From Ptiloglossa arizonensis (taxonomy: Eukaryota > Arthropoda > Insecta > Hymenoptera > Colletidae), in NCBI RefSeq assembly GCF_051014685.1, contig NW_027478926.1, positions 124,001 through 188,000 on the forward strand: a stretch of DNA of 64,000 nt. Reading direction: 5' to 3'. The position numbers and the translations under genes were made by a program. Each line of letters begins with the position of its first letter. Position 1 is the stretch's first letter. The notes below the pieces were generated by a model. That model saw nothing but the letters and a program-made list of their open reading frames with translations, ran no database searches and was not told the origin of the DNA. This document shows, one piece after another, positions 28,540 to 43,530 of this stretch.

Positions 28540-31500
28540 TTATACGTTATACGTTACACGTTATACGTCATAGGTTATACGTTATACGTTATACGTTATA
28601 CGTTATACGTTATACGTTATACGTTATACGTCATAGGTTATACGTTATACGTTATACGTTGTACGTTATACGTTATAAGTTATACGTTATACGTCATAGG
28701 TTATACGTTGAACGTTATACGTTATACGTAGTATGTAATGCGTCGTACGTTTTACGTTATTCGTTATACGTTATACGTTATACGTTATACGTTATACGTT
28801 ATACGTTATACGTTATACGTTATACGTTATACGCTATACGTTATACGTTATACGTTATACGTTATACGTTATACGTTATACGTTATACGTTATACGTTAT
28901 ACGTTATACGTTATACGTTATACGTTATACGTTATACGTTGTACGTTATACGTTATAAGTTGTACGTTATACGATATACGTTATACGTTATTCTTTATAC
29001 GTTCTTCGTTACACGTTATACATTATACGTTATACGTTATACGTTATACGTTTTACGTTATTCGTTATACGTTATACGTTATACGATATACGTTATACGT
29101 TATACGTTATACGTTATACGTTACACGTTATACGTTATACTTTATACGTTATAGGTGTTACGTTATACGTTATACGTCATAGGTTATACGTTATATGTTA
29201 TACGTTATACGTTATACGTTATACGTCATACGTTATACGTTGTACGTTATACGTTATAAGTTGTACGTTATACGATATACGTTATACGTTATTCTTTATA
29301 CGTTCTTCGTTACACGTTATACATTATACGTTATACGTTATACGTTATACGCTATACGTTATACGTTATACGTTATACGTTATACGTTATACGTTATACG
29401 TTATACGTTATACGTTATACGTTATACGTTATACGTTATACGTTATACGTTATACGTTATACGTCATAGGTTATACGTTATACGTTATACGTTATGCGTT
29501 ATACGTTATACGTTATACATTATACGTTATACGTCATAGGTTATACGTTATACGTTATACGTTGTACGTTATACGTTATAAGTTATACGTTATACGTCAT
29601 AGGTTATACGTTGAACGTTATACGTTATACGTAGTATGTAATGCGTCATACGTTTTACGTTATTCATTATACGTTATACGTTATACGTTATACGTTATAC
29701 GTTATACGTTATACGTTATACGCTATACGTTATACGTTATACGTTATACGTTATACGTTATACGTTATACGTTATACGTTATACGTTATACGTTATACGT
29801 TATACGTTATACGTTATACGTTATACGTTTGTACGTTATACGTTATAAGTTGTACGTTATACGATATACGTTATACGTTATTCTTTATACGTTCTTCGTT
29901 ACACGTTATACATTATACGTTATACGTTATACGTTATACGTTTTACGTTATTCGTTATACGTTATACGTTATACGATATACGTTATACGTTATACGTTAT
30001 ACGTTATACGTTACACGTTATACGTTATACTTTATACGTTATAGGTGTTACGTTATACGTTATACGTCATAGGTTATACGTTATACGTTATTCGTTATAC
30101 GTTATACGTTATACGTCATACGTTATACGTTATACGTTATACGTTATACGTTATACGTTATACGTTATACGTTATTCGTAATACGTTATACGTCATACGT
30201 TATACGTTATACGTTATACGTTATACGTTATACGTTATACGTTATACGTTGTACGTTATACGTTATAAGTTGTGCGTTATACGATATACGTTATACGTCA
30301 TTCTTTATACGTTCTTCGTTACACGTTATACGTTATACGTTATACGTCATTCTTTATACGTTCTTCGTTACACGTTATACGTTATACGTTATACGTTATA
30401 CGTTTTACGTTATTCGTTGTACGTTATACGTTATACAATATACGTTATACGTTATACGTTATACGTTATGCGTCATACGTTCTACGATATTCGTTATACG
30501 TTATACGTTATTAGTTATACGTTATACGTTATACGTTATACGTCATAGGTTATACGTTATACGTTATGCGTTATACGTTATACATTATACGTTATACGAT
30601 ATACGTTATACGTTATGCGTTATGCGTTCTTCGTTACACGTTATACGTTATTCGGTATGCGTTATACGTTATACGTTATACGTTATACGTTATACGTTAT
30701 ACTTTATACGTTATACGTTATACGTTATGCGTTATACGTTATACGTTATACGTTATACGTTACACGTTATACATCATAGGTTATACGTTATACGTTATAC
30801 GTTATACGTTATACGTTATACGTTATACGTTATACGTTATACGTCATAGGTTACACGTTATATGTTATACGTTATACGTTATACGTTATACGTCATACGT
30901 TATACGTTATACGTTATACGTTATACGTTATACGTTATACGTTATACGTTATACGTTATACGTTATACGTTATACGTTATACGTTATACGTTATACGTTA
31001 TACGTTATACGTTATACGTTGTACGCTATACGTTATAAGTTGTACGTTATACGATATACGTTATACGTTATTCGTTATACGTACTTCGTTACACGTTATA
31101 CGTTATACGTTATACGTTATACGTTTTACGATATACGATATACGTTATACGTTATACGTGATACGTTATGCGTTATACGTTCTACGATATTCGTTATAGG
31201 TTATACGTTATTAGTTATACGTTATACGTTATACGTTATACGTCATAGGTTATACGTTATACGTTATGCGTTATACGTTATACATTATACGATATACGAT
31301 ATACGTTATACGTTATGCGTTATGCGTTCTTCGATACACGTTATGCGTTATTCGGTATGCGTTATACGTTATACGTTATACGTTATACGTTATACATTAT
31401 ACTTTATACGTTATACGTTATACGTTATACGTTATACGTTATACGTTATACGTTATACGTTATACGTTACACGTTATACGTCATACGTTATACGTTATAC

Positions 31501-33900
31501 GTTATACGTTATACGTTATACGTTATACGTTATACGTCATAGGTTATACGTTATACGTTATACGTTATGCGTTATGCGTTATACGTTATACATTATACGT
31601 TATACGTTATACGTTATACGTTATACGTTATACGTTATACGTTATACGTTATACGTTATACGATATACGTTATACGTTATACGTTATACGTTATGTGTTA
31701 TACGTGCTACGATATTCGTTATTCGTTATACGTTATTAGTTATACGTTATACGTTATACGTTATACGTCATAGGTTATACGTTATACGTTACGCGTTATA
31801 CGTTATACATTATACGTTATACGATATACGTTATACGTTATGCGTTATGCGTTCTTCGTTACACGTTATACGTTATTCGGTATGCGTTATACGTTAAACG
31901 TTATACGTTATACGTTATACTTTATACGTTGTACGTTATACGTTATACGTTATACGTTATACGTTATACGTTATACGTTATACGTTACACGTTATACGTC
32001 ATAGGTTGTACGTTATACGTTATACGTTATACGTTATACGTTATACGTTATACGTTATACGTTATACGTTATACGTTATACGTTATACGTTATACGTTAT
32101 ACGTTATACGTTATACGTTATACGTTATACGTTATTCGTTATACGTTATACGTTATACGTTATACGTTATACGTTATACGTTATACGTTATACGTAATAC
32201 GTTATACGTTATACGATATACGTTATACGTTATACGTTATACGTTATACGTTATACGTTATACGTTATACGTTATACGTTATACGTTATACGTTATACGT
32301 TATACGTTATACGTTATACGTTATACGTCATAGGTTATACGTTATACGTTATACGTTATGCGTTATACGTTATACGTTATACGTTATACATTATACGTTA
32401 TACGTTATACGTTATACGTTATACGTTATACGTTATACGTTATACGTTATACGATATACGTTATACGTTATATGTTATACGTTATACGTTATGCGTTATA
32501 CGTTCTACGATATTCGTTATACGTTATACGTTATTAGTTATACGTTATACGTTATACGTTATACGTCATAGGTTATACGTTATACGTTATGCGTTATACG
32601 TTATACATTATACGATATACGATATACGTTATACGTTATGCGTTATGCGTTCTTCGTTACACGTTATACGTTATTCGGTATGCGTTATACGTTATACGTT
32701 ATACGTTATACGTTATACTTTATACGTTATACGTTATACGTTATACGTTATACGTTATACGTTATACGTTATACGTTATACGTTATACGTTATACGTTAT
32801 ACGTTATACGTTATACGTTACACGTTATACGTCATAGGTTATACGTTATACGTTATACGTTATACGTTATAGGTTATACGTCATACGTTATACGTCATAG
32901 GTTATACGTTATACGTTATACGTTGTACGTTATACGTTATAAGTTATACGTTATACGTCATAGGTTATACGTTGAACGTTATACGTTATACGTAGTATGT
33001 AATGCGTCGTACGTTTTACGTTATTCGTTATACGTTATACGTTATACGTTATACGTTATACGTTATACGTTATACGTTATACGCTATACGTTATACGTTA
33101 TACGTTATACGTTATACGTTATACGTTATACGTTATACGTTATACGTTATACGTTATACGTTATACGTTATACGTTATACGTTATACGTTATACGTTATA
33201 CGTTATACGTTATACGTAATACGTTATACGTTATACGATATACGTTATACGTTATACGTTATACGTTATACGTTATACGTTATACGTTATACGTTATACG
33301 TTATACGTTATACGTTATACGTTATACGTCATAGGTTATACGTTATACGTTATACGTTATGCGTTATACGTTATACGTTATACGTTATACATTATACGTT
33401 ATACGTTATACGTTATACGTTATACATTATACGTAATACGTTATACGTTATACGTTATACGTTATTCGTTATACGTCATAGGTAATACGTGATACGTTAT
33501 ACGTTATACGTTACTCGTTATGCGTAATATGTAATACGTTTTACGTTTTACGCTATTCGTTATACGTTATACGTTATACGTTATACGTTATACGTTATAC
33601 GTTATACGTTATACGTTATACGTTATACGTTATACGTTATACGTTATACGTTATACGTTATGCGTTATACGCTATACGTTATGCGTTATAGGATATACGT
33701 TACTCGTTACACGTTATACGTTATACGTTATACTTTATACGTTATACGTTACACGTTATACGTTATACGTTATACGTTATACGTTAAACGTTATACGTTA
33801 TACGTTATACGTTATACGTTACACGTTATACGTTATACGTTATACGTTATACGTTAAACGTTATACGTTATACGTTATACGTTATACGATATACGTTATA
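28540..33900 (+). repeat. Large HOR family, copy gamma
   Basis: V 28728, H 29152, V 29631, TTT insertion 29828-29830, H 30042, J-K pairs near 30480, 31180, 31707 (GCTACG form) and 32505, V 32992, W 33513-33559, then the ACTCG/ACACG/AAACG tail. Offset from beta is 8,815 bp at the left and 8,744 bp at the right. Private features: a doubled ATTCTTT-TTCTTCG series near 30299-30370 and AAACG near 31896. Confidence 0.85.
29828..29830 (+). other. Phase-shifting T insertion, gamma copy (+1)
   Basis: Same CGTTTGTACG context as alpha and delta. CpG phase moves from 0 to 1 modulo 7. Confidence 0.95.
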
Positions 33901-34639
33901 CGTTAAACGTTGTACGTTATACGTTATACGTTATACGTTATACGTTATACGTTATACGTTATACGTTATACGTTATACGTTATACGTTATACGTTGTACG
34001 TTATGCGTTAAACGTTATACGTTATACGATATACGTTATACGTTATACGTTATGCGTTATAGGATATACGTTATACGTTATACGTTATACGTTATACGTT
34101 ATACGTTATACGTTATACGTTATACGTTATACGTTATACGTTATACGTTATACGTTATACGTTATACGTTATACGTTATACGTTATACGTTATACGTTAT
34201 ACGTTATACGTTGTACGTTATGCGTTAAACGTTATACGTTATACGATATACGTTATACGTTATACGTTATGCGTTATAGGATATACGTTATACGTTATAC
34301 GTTATACGTTATACGTTATACGTTATACGTTATACGTTATACGTTATACGTTATACGTTATACGTTATACGTTATACGTTATACGTTATACGTTATACGT
34401 TATACGTTATACGTTATACGTTATACGTTATACGTTATACGTTATACGTTATACGTTATACGTTATACGTTATACGTTATACGTTATGCGTTATACGCTA
34501 TACGTTATGCGTCATAGGTCATACCTAATACGTGATGCGTCATACGTTATACGTTATACGTTATACGTTATTCGTTATACGTTATGCGTTATACGTTATA
34601 CGTCATACGTTATACGTTATACGTTATACGTTATACGTT
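33901..34639 (+). repeat. P-module pair (217-bp period) and Z motif
   Basis: GTACGTTATGCGTTAAACG starts at 33994 and again 217 bp (31 units) later at 34211. Each copy is followed by CGATATACG and GCGTTATAGGATATACG. A run of canonical units leads to GCGTCATAGGTCATACC (GG at 34518). The P pair recurs at 37384/37594, 40324/40534 and 49047/49264, with related copies at 57.0, 57.8 and 58.0-58.1 kb. Confidence 0.8.
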
Positions 34640-35618
34640 ATACGTCATAGGTTATACGTTATACGTTATACGTTATGCGTTATGCGTTATACGTTATACA
34701 TTATACGTTATACGTTATACGTTATACGTTATACGTTATACGTTATACGTTATACGTTATACGTTATAAGATATACGTTATACGTTATACGTTATACGTT
34801 ATGTGTTATACGTGCTACGATATTCGTTATTCGTTATACGTTATTAGTTATACGTTATACGTTATACGTTATACGTCATAGGTTATACGTTATACGTTAC
34901 GCGTTATACGTTATACATTATACGTTATACGATATACGTTATACGTTATGCGTTATGCGTTCTTCGTTACACGTTATACGTTATTCGGTATGCGTTATAC
35001 GTTATACGTTATACGTTATACGTTATACTTTATACGTTGTACGTTATACGTTATACGTTATACGTTATACGTTATACGTTATACGTTATACGTTACACGT
35101 TATACGTCATAGGTTGTACGTTATACGTTATACGTTATACGTTATACGTTATACGTTATACGTTATACGTTATACGTTATACGTTATACGTTATACGTTA
35201 TACGTTATACGTTATACGTTATACGTTATACGTTATACGTTATTCGTTATATGTTATACGTTATACGTTATACGTTATACGTTATACGTTATACGTTATA
35301 CGTAATACGTTATACGTTATACGATATACGTTATACGTTATACGTTATACGTTATACGTTATTCGTTATACGTTATACGTTATACGTTATACGTTATACG
35401 TTATACGTCATAGGTTATACGTTATACGTTATACGTTATGCGTTATACGTTATACGTTATACGTTATACATTATACGTTATACGTTATACGTTATACGTT
35501 ATACGTTATACGTTATACGTTATACGTTATACGATATACGTTATACGTTATATGTTATACGTTATACGTTATGCGTTATACGTTCTACGATATTCGTTAT
35601 ACGTTATACGTTATTAGT
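34640..35618 (+). repeat. Third copy of the beta 22.79-24.02 kb segment
   Basis: The GCTACG form of J near 34816, K near 34987, GGTTGTACG near 35113 and J near 35583 repeat the series at 25247-26484 (offset about 9,381 bp, including one extra T). Private changes: ATAAGAT near 34766, and ATATGTT next to ATTCGTT near 35248. Confidence 0.75.
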
Positions 35619-36940
35619 TATACGTTATACGTTATACGTTATACGTCATAGGTTATACGTTATACGTTATGCGTTATACGTTATACATTATACGATATAC
35701 GATATACGTTATACGTTATGCGTTATGCGTTCTTCGTTACACGTTATACGTTATTCGGTATGCGTTATACGTTATACGTTATACGTTATACGTTATACGT
35801 TATACGTTATACGTTATACGTTATACGTTATACGTTATACGTTATACGTTATACGTTACACGTTACACGTTATACGTCATAGGTTATACGTTATTCGTTA
35901 TACGTTATACGTTATAGGTTATACGTCATACGTTATACGTCATAGGTTATACGTTATACGTTATACGTTGTACGTTATACGTTATAAGTTATACGTTATA
36001 CGTCATAGGTTATACGTTGAACGTTATACGTTATACGTAGTATGTAATGCGTCGTACGTTTTACGTTATTCGTTATACGTTATACGTTATACGTTATACG
36101 TTATACGTTATACGTTATACGTTATACGCTATACGTTATACGTTATACGTTATACGTTATACGTTATACGTTATACGTTATACGTTATACGTTATACGTT
36201 ATACGTTATACGTTATACGTTATACGTTATACGTTATACGTTATACGTTATACGTTATACGTAATACGTTATACGTTATACGATATACGTTATACGTTAT
36301 ACGTTATACGTTATACGTTATACGTTATACGTTATACGTTATACGTTATACGTTATACGTTATACGTCATAGGTTATACGTTATACGTTATGCGTTATAC
36401 GTTATACATTATACGATATACGATATACGTTATACGTTATGCGTTATGCGTTCTTCGTTACACGTTATACGTTATTCGGTATGCGTTATACGTTATACGT
36501 TATACGTTATACGTTATACGTTATACGTTATACGTTATACGTTATACGTTATACGTTATACGTTATACGTTATACGTTACACGTTACACGTTATACGTCA
36601 TAGGTTATACGTTATTCGTTATACGTTATACGTTATAGGTTATACGTCATACGTTATACGTCATAGGTTATACGTTATACGTTATACGTTGTACGTTATA
36701 CGTTATAAGTTATACGTTATACGTCATAGGTTATACGTTGAACGTTATACGTTATACGTAGTATGTAATGCGTCGTACGTTTTACGTTATTCGTTATACG
36801 TTATACGTTATACGTTATACGTTATACGTTATACGTTATACGTTATACGCTATACGTTATACGTTATACGTTATACGTTATACGTTATACGTTATACGTT
36901 ATACGTTATACGTTATACGTTATACGTTATACGTTATACG
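35619..36940 (+). repeat. Tandem duplication, period 721 bp (103 units), ~1.85 copies
   Basis: K near 35756 and 36477 and V at 36037 and 36758 are exactly 721 bp apart. CATAGG, ACACGTTACACG, ATTCG and GAACG units between them keep the same order. The second copy lacks the J that precedes the first. In-register identity is lost near 36220/36940, where copy 2 reaches a GTAATACG unit six units early. No difference was seen within the matched part, which suggests a recent event. Confidence 0.88.
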
Positions 36941-36942
36941 TA

Positions 36943-39882
36943 ATACGTTATACGTTATACGATATACGTTATACGTTATACGTTATACGTTATACGTTAT
37001 ACGTTATACGTTATACATTATACGTTATACGTTATACGTTATACGTTATACATTATACGTAATACGTTATACGTTATACGTTATACGTTATTCGTTATAC
37101 GTCATAGGTAATACGTGATACGTTATACGTTATACGTTACTCGTTATGCGTAATATGTAATACGTTTTACGTTTTACGCTATTCGTTATACGTTATACGT
37201 TATACGTTATACGTTATACGTTATACGTTATACGTTATACGTTAAACGTTATACGTTATACGTTATACGTTATACGATATACGTTATACGTTAAACGTTG
37301 TACGTTATACGTTATACGTTATACGTTATACGTTATACGTTATACGTTATACGTTATACGTTATACGTTATACGTTATACGTTGTACGTTATGCGTTAAA
37401 CGTTATACGTTATACGATATACGTTATACGTTATACGTTATGCGTTATAGGATATACGTTATACGTTATACGTTATACGTTATACGTTATACGTTATACG
37501 TTATACGTTATACGTTATACGTTATACGTTATACGTTATACGTTATACGTTATACGTTATACGTTATACGTTATACGTTATACGTTATACGTTGTACGTT
37601 ATGCGTTAAACGTTATACGTTATACGATATACGTTATACGTTATACGTTATGCGTTATAGGATATACGTTATACGTTATACGTTATACGTTATACGTTAT
37701 ACGTTATACGTTATACGTTATACGTTATACGTTATACGTTATACGTTATACGTTATACGTTATACGTTATACGTTATACGTTATACGTTATACGTTATAC
37801 GTTATACGTTATACGTTATACGTTATACGTTATACGTTATACGTTATACGTTATACGTTATACGTTATACGTTATGCGTTATACGCTATACGTTATGCGT
37901 CATAGGTCATACCTAATACGTGATGCGTCATACGTTATACGTTATACGTTATACGTTATTCGTTATACGTTATACGTTATACGTTATACGTCATACGTTA
38001 CACGTTATACGTTATACGTTATACGTTATACGTTAAACGTTATACGTTATACGTTATACGTTATACGATATACGTTATACGTTAAACGTTGTACGTTATA
38101 CGTTATACGTTATACGTTATACGTTATACGTTAAACGTTATACGTTATACGTTATACGTTATACGTTATACGTTATACGTTATGCGCTATACGTTATACG
38201 TTATACGTTATACGTTATACGTTATACGTTTGACGTTATACGCTATATGTTATACGGTATACGTTATACGTTATGCGTTATACGTTATACGTTATACGTT
38301 ATACGTTATACGTTTGACGTTATACGTTATACGTTATACGTTATACGTTGGACGTTACAGGTTAAACGTAATACGTTATACGTTATACGTTATACGTTAT
38401 ACGTTATACGTTATACGTTATACGTTATACGTTATACGTTATACGTTATACGTTATACGTTATACGTTATACGTTATACGTTATACGTTATACGTTATAC
38501 GTTATACGTTATACGTTATACGTTATACGTTATACGTTATACGTTATACGTTATACGTTATACGTTATACGTTATACGTTATACGTTATACGTTATACGT
38601 TATACGTTATACGTTATACGTTATACGTTATACGTTATACGTTGTACGTTATACGTTATAAGTTGTACGTTATACGATATACGTTATACGTTATTCTTTA
38701 TACGTTCTTCGTTACACGTTATACATTATACGTTATACGTTATACGTTATACGTTTTACGTTATTCGTTATATGTTATACGTTATACGATATACGTTATA
38801 CGTTATACGTTATACGTTATACGTTACACGTTATACGTTATACTTTATACGTTATAGGTGTTACGTTATACGTTATACGTCATAGGTTATACGTTATATG
38901 TTATACGTTATACGTTATACGTTATACGTCATACGTTATACGTTGTACGTTATACGTTATAAGTTGTACGTTATACGATATACGTTATACGTTATTCTTT
39001 ATACGTTCTTCGTTACACGTTATACATTATACGTTATACGTTATACGTTATACGCTATACGTTATACGTTATACGATATACGTTATACGTTATACGTTAT
39101 ACGTTATACGTTATACGTTATACGTTATACGTGATACGTTATACGTTATACGTTATACGTTATACGTTATACGTTATACGTTATACGTTATACGTTATAC
39201 GTTATACGTTATACGTTATACGTTATACGTTATACGTTATACGTTATACGTTATACGTTATACGTTGTACGTAATACGTTATAAGTTGTACGTTATACGA
39301 TATACGATATACGTTATACGTTATACGTTATACGTTATACGTTATACGTTATACGTTATACGTTATACGTTATACGTTATACGTTATACGTTATACGTTA
39401 TTCTTTATACGTTATACGTTATTCTTTATACGTTATACGTTTTACGTTATACGTTATACGTTATACGTTATACGTTATACCTTATACGTTATACGTTATA
39501 CGATATACGTTATACGTTATACGTTATACGTTATACGTTATACGTTATACGTTATACGTTATACATTATACGTTATACGCTATACGTTATACGTTATACG
39601 TTATACGTAATACGTTATACGTTATACGTTATACGTTATACGTTATACGTTATACGTTATACGTTATACGTTATACGTTATACGTTATACGTTATACGTT
39701 ATGCGTTATACGTTCTACGATATTCGTTATACGTTATAGGTTATTAGTTATACGTTATACGTTATACGTTATACGTTATAGATTATACGTTATACGTTAT
39801 GCGTTATACGTTATACGTTATACGTTATACGTTATACGTTATACGTTATACGTTATACGTTATACGTTATACGTTATACGTT
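36943..39882 (+). repeat. 2,940-bp tandem duplication, copy 1 (420 units)
   Basis: Contents in order: ATACATT units, W 37139-37185, P pair at 37384/37594, Z (GG at 37905), AAACG/GTACG series, TTTGACG and GGTATACG units, Y (GG at 38350), 39 perfect units, ATTCTTT series, H 38855, second ATTCTTT series, M-type ATTCTTT pair, J near 39713. The next 2,940 bp repeat this base for base as far as I can see. W-P-Z-Y are right-domain motifs and H and J are left-domain motifs, so the block is a chimera. Confidence 0.92.
38371..38643 (+). repeat. Longest run of perfect units (39 x ATACGTT)
   Basis: From the end of the Y series to GTTGTACG there are 273 bp without a single deviation from ATACGTT. The duplicate run is at 41311-41583. 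Most other perfect runs are 200 bp or less. Confidence 0.85.
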
Positions 39883-42822
39883 ATACGTTATACGTTATAC
39901 GATATACGTTATACGTTATACGTTATACGTTATACGTTATACGTTATACGTTATACATTATACGTTATACGTTATACGTTATACGTTATACATTATACGT
40001 AATACGTTATACGTTATACGTTATACGTTATTCGTTATACGTCATAGGTAATACGTGATACGTTATACGTTATACGTTACTCGTTATGCGTAATATGTAA
40101 TACGTTTTACGTTTTACGCTATTCGTTATACGTTATACGTTATACGTTATACGTTATACGTTATACGTTATACGTTATACGTTAAACGTTATACGTTATA
40201 CGTTATACGTTATACGATATACGTTATACGTTAAACGTTGTACGTTATACGTTATACGTTATACGTTATACGTTATACGTTATACGTTATACGTTATACG
40301 TTATACGTTATACGTTATACGTTGTACGTTATGCGTTAAACGTTATACGTTATACGATATACGTTATACGTTATACGTTATGCGTTATAGGATATACGTT
40401 ATACGTTATACGTTATACGTTATACGTTATACGTTATACGTTATACGTTATACGTTATACGTTATACGTTATACGTTATACGTTATACGTTATACGTTAT
40501 ACGTTATACGTTATACGTTATACGTTATACGTTGTACGTTATGCGTTAAACGTTATACGTTATACGATATACGTTATACGTTATACGTTATGCGTTATAG
40601 GATATACGTTATACGTTATACGTTATACGTTATACGTTATACGTTATACGTTATACGTTATACGTTATACGTTATACGTTATACGTTATACGTTATACGT
40701 TATACGTTATACGTTATACGTTATACGTTATACGTTATACGTTATACGTTATACGTTATACGTTATACGTTATACGTTATACGTTATACGTTATACGTTA
40801 TACGTTATACGTTATGCGTTATACGCTATACGTTATGCGTCATAGGTCATACCTAATACGTGATGCGTCATACGTTATACGTTATACGTTATACGTTATT
40901 CGTTATACGTTATACGTTATACGTTATACGTCATACGTTACACGTTATACGTTATACGTTATACGTTATACGTTAAACGTTATACGTTATACGTTATACG
41001 TTATACGATATACGTTATACGTTAAACGTTGTACGTTATACGTTATACGTTATACGTTATACGTTATACGTTAAACGTTATACGTTATACGTTATACGTT
41101 ATACGTTATACGTTATACGTTATGCGCTATACGTTATACGTTATACGTTATACGTTATACGTTATACGTTTGACGTTATACGCTATATGTTATACGGTAT
41201 ACGTTATACGTTATGCGTTATACGTTATACGTTATACGTTATACGTTATACGTTTGACGTTATACGTTATACGTTATACGTTATACGTTGGACGTTACAG
41301 GTTAAACGTAATACGTTATACGTTATACGTTATACGTTATACGTTATACGTTATACGTTATACGTTATACGTTATACGTTATACGTTATACGTTATACGT
41401 TATACGTTATACGTTATACGTTATACGTTATACGTTATACGTTATACGTTATACGTTATACGTTATACGTTATACGTTATACGTTATACGTTATACGTTA
41501 TACGTTATACGTTATACGTTATACGTTATACGTTATACGTTATACGTTATACGTTATACGTTATACGTTATACGTTATACGTTGTACGTTATACGTTATA
41601 AGTTGTACGTTATACGATATACGTTATACGTTATTCTTTATACGTTCTTCGTTACACGTTATACATTATACGTTATACGTTATACGTTATACGTTTTACG
41701 TTATTCGTTATATGTTATACGTTATACGATATACGTTATACGTTATACGTTATACGTTATACGTTACACGTTATACGTTATACTTTATACGTTATAGGTG
41801 TTACGTTATACGTTATACGTCATAGGTTATACGTTATATGTTATACGTTATACGTTATACGTTATACGTCATACGTTATACGTTGTACGTTATACGTTAT
41901 AAGTTGTACGTTATACGATATACGTTATACGTTATTCTTTATACGTTCTTCGTTACACGTTATACATTATACGTTATACGTTATACGTTATACGCTATAC
42001 GTTATACGTTATACGATATACGTTATACGTTATACGTTATACGTTATACGTTATACGTTATACGTTATACGTGATACGTTATACGTTATACGTTATACGT
42101 TATACGTTATACGTTATACGTTATACGTTATACGTTATACGTTATACGTTATACGTTATACGTTATACGTTATACGTTATACGTTATACGTTATACGTTA
42201 TACGTTGTACGTAATACGTTATAAGTTGTACGTTATACGATATACGATATACGTTATACGTTATACGTTATACGTTATACGTTATACGTTATACGTTATA
42301 CGTTATACGTTATACGTTATACGTTATACGTTATACGTTATTCTTTATACGTTATACGTTATTCTTTATACGTTATACGTTTTACGTTATACGTTATACG
42401 TTATACGTTATACGTTATACCTTATACGTTATACGTTATACGATATACGTTATACGTTATACGTTATACGTTATACGTTATACGTTATACGTTATACGTT
42501 ATACATTATACGTTATACGCTATACGTTATACGTTATACGTTATACGTAATACGTTATACGTTATACGTTATACGTTATACGTTATACGTTATACGTTAT
42601 ACGTTATACGTTATACGTTATACGTTATACGTTATACGTTATGCGTTATACGTTCTACGATATTCGTTATACGTTATAGGTTATTAGTTATACGTTATAC
42701 GTTATACGTTATACGTTATAGATTATACGTTATACGTTATGCGTTATACGTTATACGTTATACGTTATACGTTATACGTTATACGTTATACGTTATACGT
42801 TATACGTTATACGTTATACGTT
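39883..42822 (+). repeat. 2,940-bp tandem duplication, copy 2 (420 units)
   Basis: No difference from copy 1 was seen on reading the two side by side: W 40079-40125, P pair 40324/40534, Z (GG 40845), Y (GG 41290), H 41795, J near 42653. Identity starts at 36943 (36942 is A, 39882 is T) and persists to 42841. Base 42842 is T where 39902 is A. Confidence 0.92.
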
Positions 42823-43530
42823 ATACGTTATACGTTATACGTTATACGTTATACGTTATACGTTATACGTTATACGTTATACGTTATGCGTTATACGTTA
42901 CACGTTACACGTTATACGTTATACGTTATACGTTATACGTTATACGTTATACGTTATACGTTATACGTTATACGTTATACGCTATACGTTATACGTTATA
43001 CGTTATACGTTGTACGTTATACGTTATAAGTTGTACGTTATACGATATACGTTATACGTTATTCTTTATACGTTCTTCGTTACACGCTATACGTTATACG
43101 TTATACGTTATACGTTTTACGTTATTCGTTATACGTTATACGTTATACGATATACGTTATACGTTATACGTTATACGTTATGCGTTATACGTTCTACGAT
43201 ATTCGTTATACGTTATACGTTATTTGTTATACGTTATACGTTATACGTTATACGTCATAGGTTATACGTTATACGCTATGCGTTATACGTTATACATTAT
43301 ACGTTATACGATATACGTTATACGTTATACGTTATGCGTTCTTCGATACACGTTATACGTTATTCGGTATGCGTTATACGTTATACGTTATACGTTATAC
43401 GTTATAAGTTATACTTTATACGTTATACGTTATACGTTATACGTTATACGTTATACGTTATACGTTATACGTTACACGTTATACGTCATAGGTTATACGT
43501 TATACGTCATAGGTTATACGTTATACGTTA
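42823..43530 (+). repeat. Block M, copy 5 (continues from the 2,940-bp repeat)
   Basis: ACACGTTACACG near 42899, GTTGTACG/ATAAGTT near 43011, ATTCTTT-TTCTTCG, J near 43193, K near 43364, then CATAGG pairs. It matches 11842-12330 (offset 31,168 bp, 4,452 units plus the 4 extra T bases in between). Together with the end of the 2,940-bp copy it gives an M block without V. Confidence 0.75.
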
